Notes under the pieces: generated by a model
Databases searched by the model: none
What the model saw: only the letters and a program-made list of their open reading frames with translations
Told to the model about the DNA's origin: nothing
Source of the DNA: Pisaster brevispinus
Lineage: Eukaryota > Echinodermata > Asteroidea > Forcipulatida > Asteriidae
Reading direction: 5' to 3'
DNA length: 64,000 nt
NCBI GenBank assembly: GCA_023634235.1
Contig: JAMKCF010000004.1
Span: 7,357,202-7,421,201 of the forward strand
In this document: positions 62,925-64,000 of the stretch, piece after piece
Numbering within the stretch: position 1 is the first letter of the stretch
Layout: the number at the start of each line of letters is the position of its first letter
Translations under genes and position numbers: made by a program

Positions 62925-63270
62925 TCGGTGTTAAACTTGCATCAGGGATAAAGAATGTTATTGGTATTTGACCATAGTGTTAGCCAGAAGAGTGTCTCCC
63001 TGTTGTAAATTTGGACACCCTGTTTTATCTGCCATTTACATGTAAATGTATTGTAAGTGAACAATTTAGACACCCAGTTTTTAAATTTCCAGCAAATTTG
63101 GACACCCTTTAACTAAACCCTGGCTAAACCCTTGTGTTTACCCATACACTGATGTGTGTTAAGCACTGCATACTCAGTACTTTCCAAATTCTGTGAACAA
63201 AATTCCACAGGCATATTACTCAGGTGGGACTCGAACCTACAACCTTTGACATTCCAGAGCAATGAAAATT
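62925..63270 (-). repeat. SINE family A, copy 4, with internal insertion
   Basis: GCATCAGGGATAAAGAATGT at the left, then TGTTAAGCACTGCATACTCA and GGTGGGACTCGAACCTACAA (inverted B box). About 170 bp of unrelated sequence at 62975-63130 separates the halves. Confidence 0.65.
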
Positions 63271-64000
63271 GTCGCAAGATTTACAATTCGATAAAAATAT
63301 AAAAATAAGCAGCCGAAGGTCTGCACTTAACATATATTTTTATTCAAAGTTTGAAACAATTTCTTAAATTTGCACGTTCACGAGGTAGGCATTATCGATC
63401 ATTTATGGCTTTCATGGTGATAGTGTTAACCACTTCATGTCCGATGATGTGTCTAGACTGGCCTAAGGCCGATGGTTTTTAACACCTGGAACAACTTCGG
63501 AGAACCATCAATTTCTTGCAGTCAGTTGGACAGTTGACATGAATATCCACCTGGAAATGTCATTGTGTTGCCTGCACAGGCAGGCACCTACCGTGCTACA
63601 CTTCATTTAAACCATTTCAAAAGACAGAAGGTCCTGGCAATCATGCTCATAATATCCCTTTTTCCGGGAGTTATTGTGTAATCCCAAATTTCAGATCCTT
63701 GTCCTTTGTTGTACAAATGAGACACACAAGAATGGACAGGCAGCCACCATTGTTTATCATTGTATTCGGCTCAATGGAAGGTTAAGTCCGAGCGTTCCAA
63801 GATTCAAGCATACCATGGCAGATTATTGGCCGTGGCTTGTGACCAAGGTTCTGCAATTCACCGTGAGTGCCTACTGATATTTTCTCACAAGACAACAACA
63901 AATCCCAGTGCTTATTACGAGAACCTTTGTTGTCTTTCCAAGGTTAAGTCAGGGATTCATTGTGGCATTGATATTTTCAAAGGAAAAGGATTACTCCAGA
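63271..64000. other. Right edge, no supported gene
   Basis: The missing makorin N-terminal exons (CCCH fingers) were looked for on the minus strand and not recognised. A plus-strand open stretch at 63694-63860, bounded by possible splice signals, has no recognisable product. Confidence 0.4.

Noticed and set aside
63674..63877. Plus-strand candidate exon at the right edge
   Set aside because: Open for about 60 codons with plausible splice signals but no recognisable motif or neighbouring exon.

Overview
This is animal nuclear DNA. It holds spliced genes with GT..AG introns, AT-rich non-coding sequence, tRNA-derived SINEs, a decayed Penelope-like retroelement and very many small inverted-repeat (foldback/MITE) elements. 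The proteins are animal orthologues. The mix of repeats, with tRNA-like SINEs ending in TTA/ATT microsatellites and short palindromic MITEs, looks like a marine invertebrate deuterostome, most plausibly an echinoderm. That placement is an inference; no species can be named from the sequence alone. I found no bacterial operon, CRISPR array, rRNA or functional-looking tRNA gene. Three protein-coding genes can be reconstructed exon by exon. (1) About 1083-13985, minus strand: NOL9, the polynucleotide 5'-kinase of pre-rRNA processing. Ten exons are visible (1057 codons, all phases compatible); the last coding exon(s) are not visible and probably lie off the left edge. (2) 19214-43594, plus strand: a complete TBK1/IKK-epsilon kinase of 17 coding exons encoding 854 residues: kinase domain, ubiquitin-like domain, helical scaffold and a repeat-rich tail. 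(3) About 56706-62252, minus strand: the 3' part of a makorin (RING + CCCH E3 ligase). Its N-terminal exons were not found. Layout: NOL9 and TBK1 are head to head, separated by about 5.2 kb that is almost entirely foldback elements. TBK1 and makorin are tail to tail, separated by about 13 kb of repeats with no convincing gene. Repeats dominate the rest: at least three tRNA-derived SINE families (A, B, C), about a dozen inverted-repeat families (several with two copies here), several minisatellites and one GIY-YIG-bearing Penelope-like remnant. Insertion histories can be read directly. A SINE sits inside a foldback element (262-931). A 392-bp MITE with a 6-bp target duplication sits inside a larger foldback (14839-15600). 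A 1.67-kb TA-flanked element splits a 122-bp minisatellite (30671-33034). A 141-bp palindrome splits an 85-bp minisatellite (62322-62880). The three genes have no obvious common pathway: nucleolar RNA processing, innate immune/autophagy signalling and ubiquitination. The most interesting features are the long near-perfect inverted repeats inside TBK1 intron 1, the minisatellite that straddles the TBK1 stop codon, and the nested MITE landscape.
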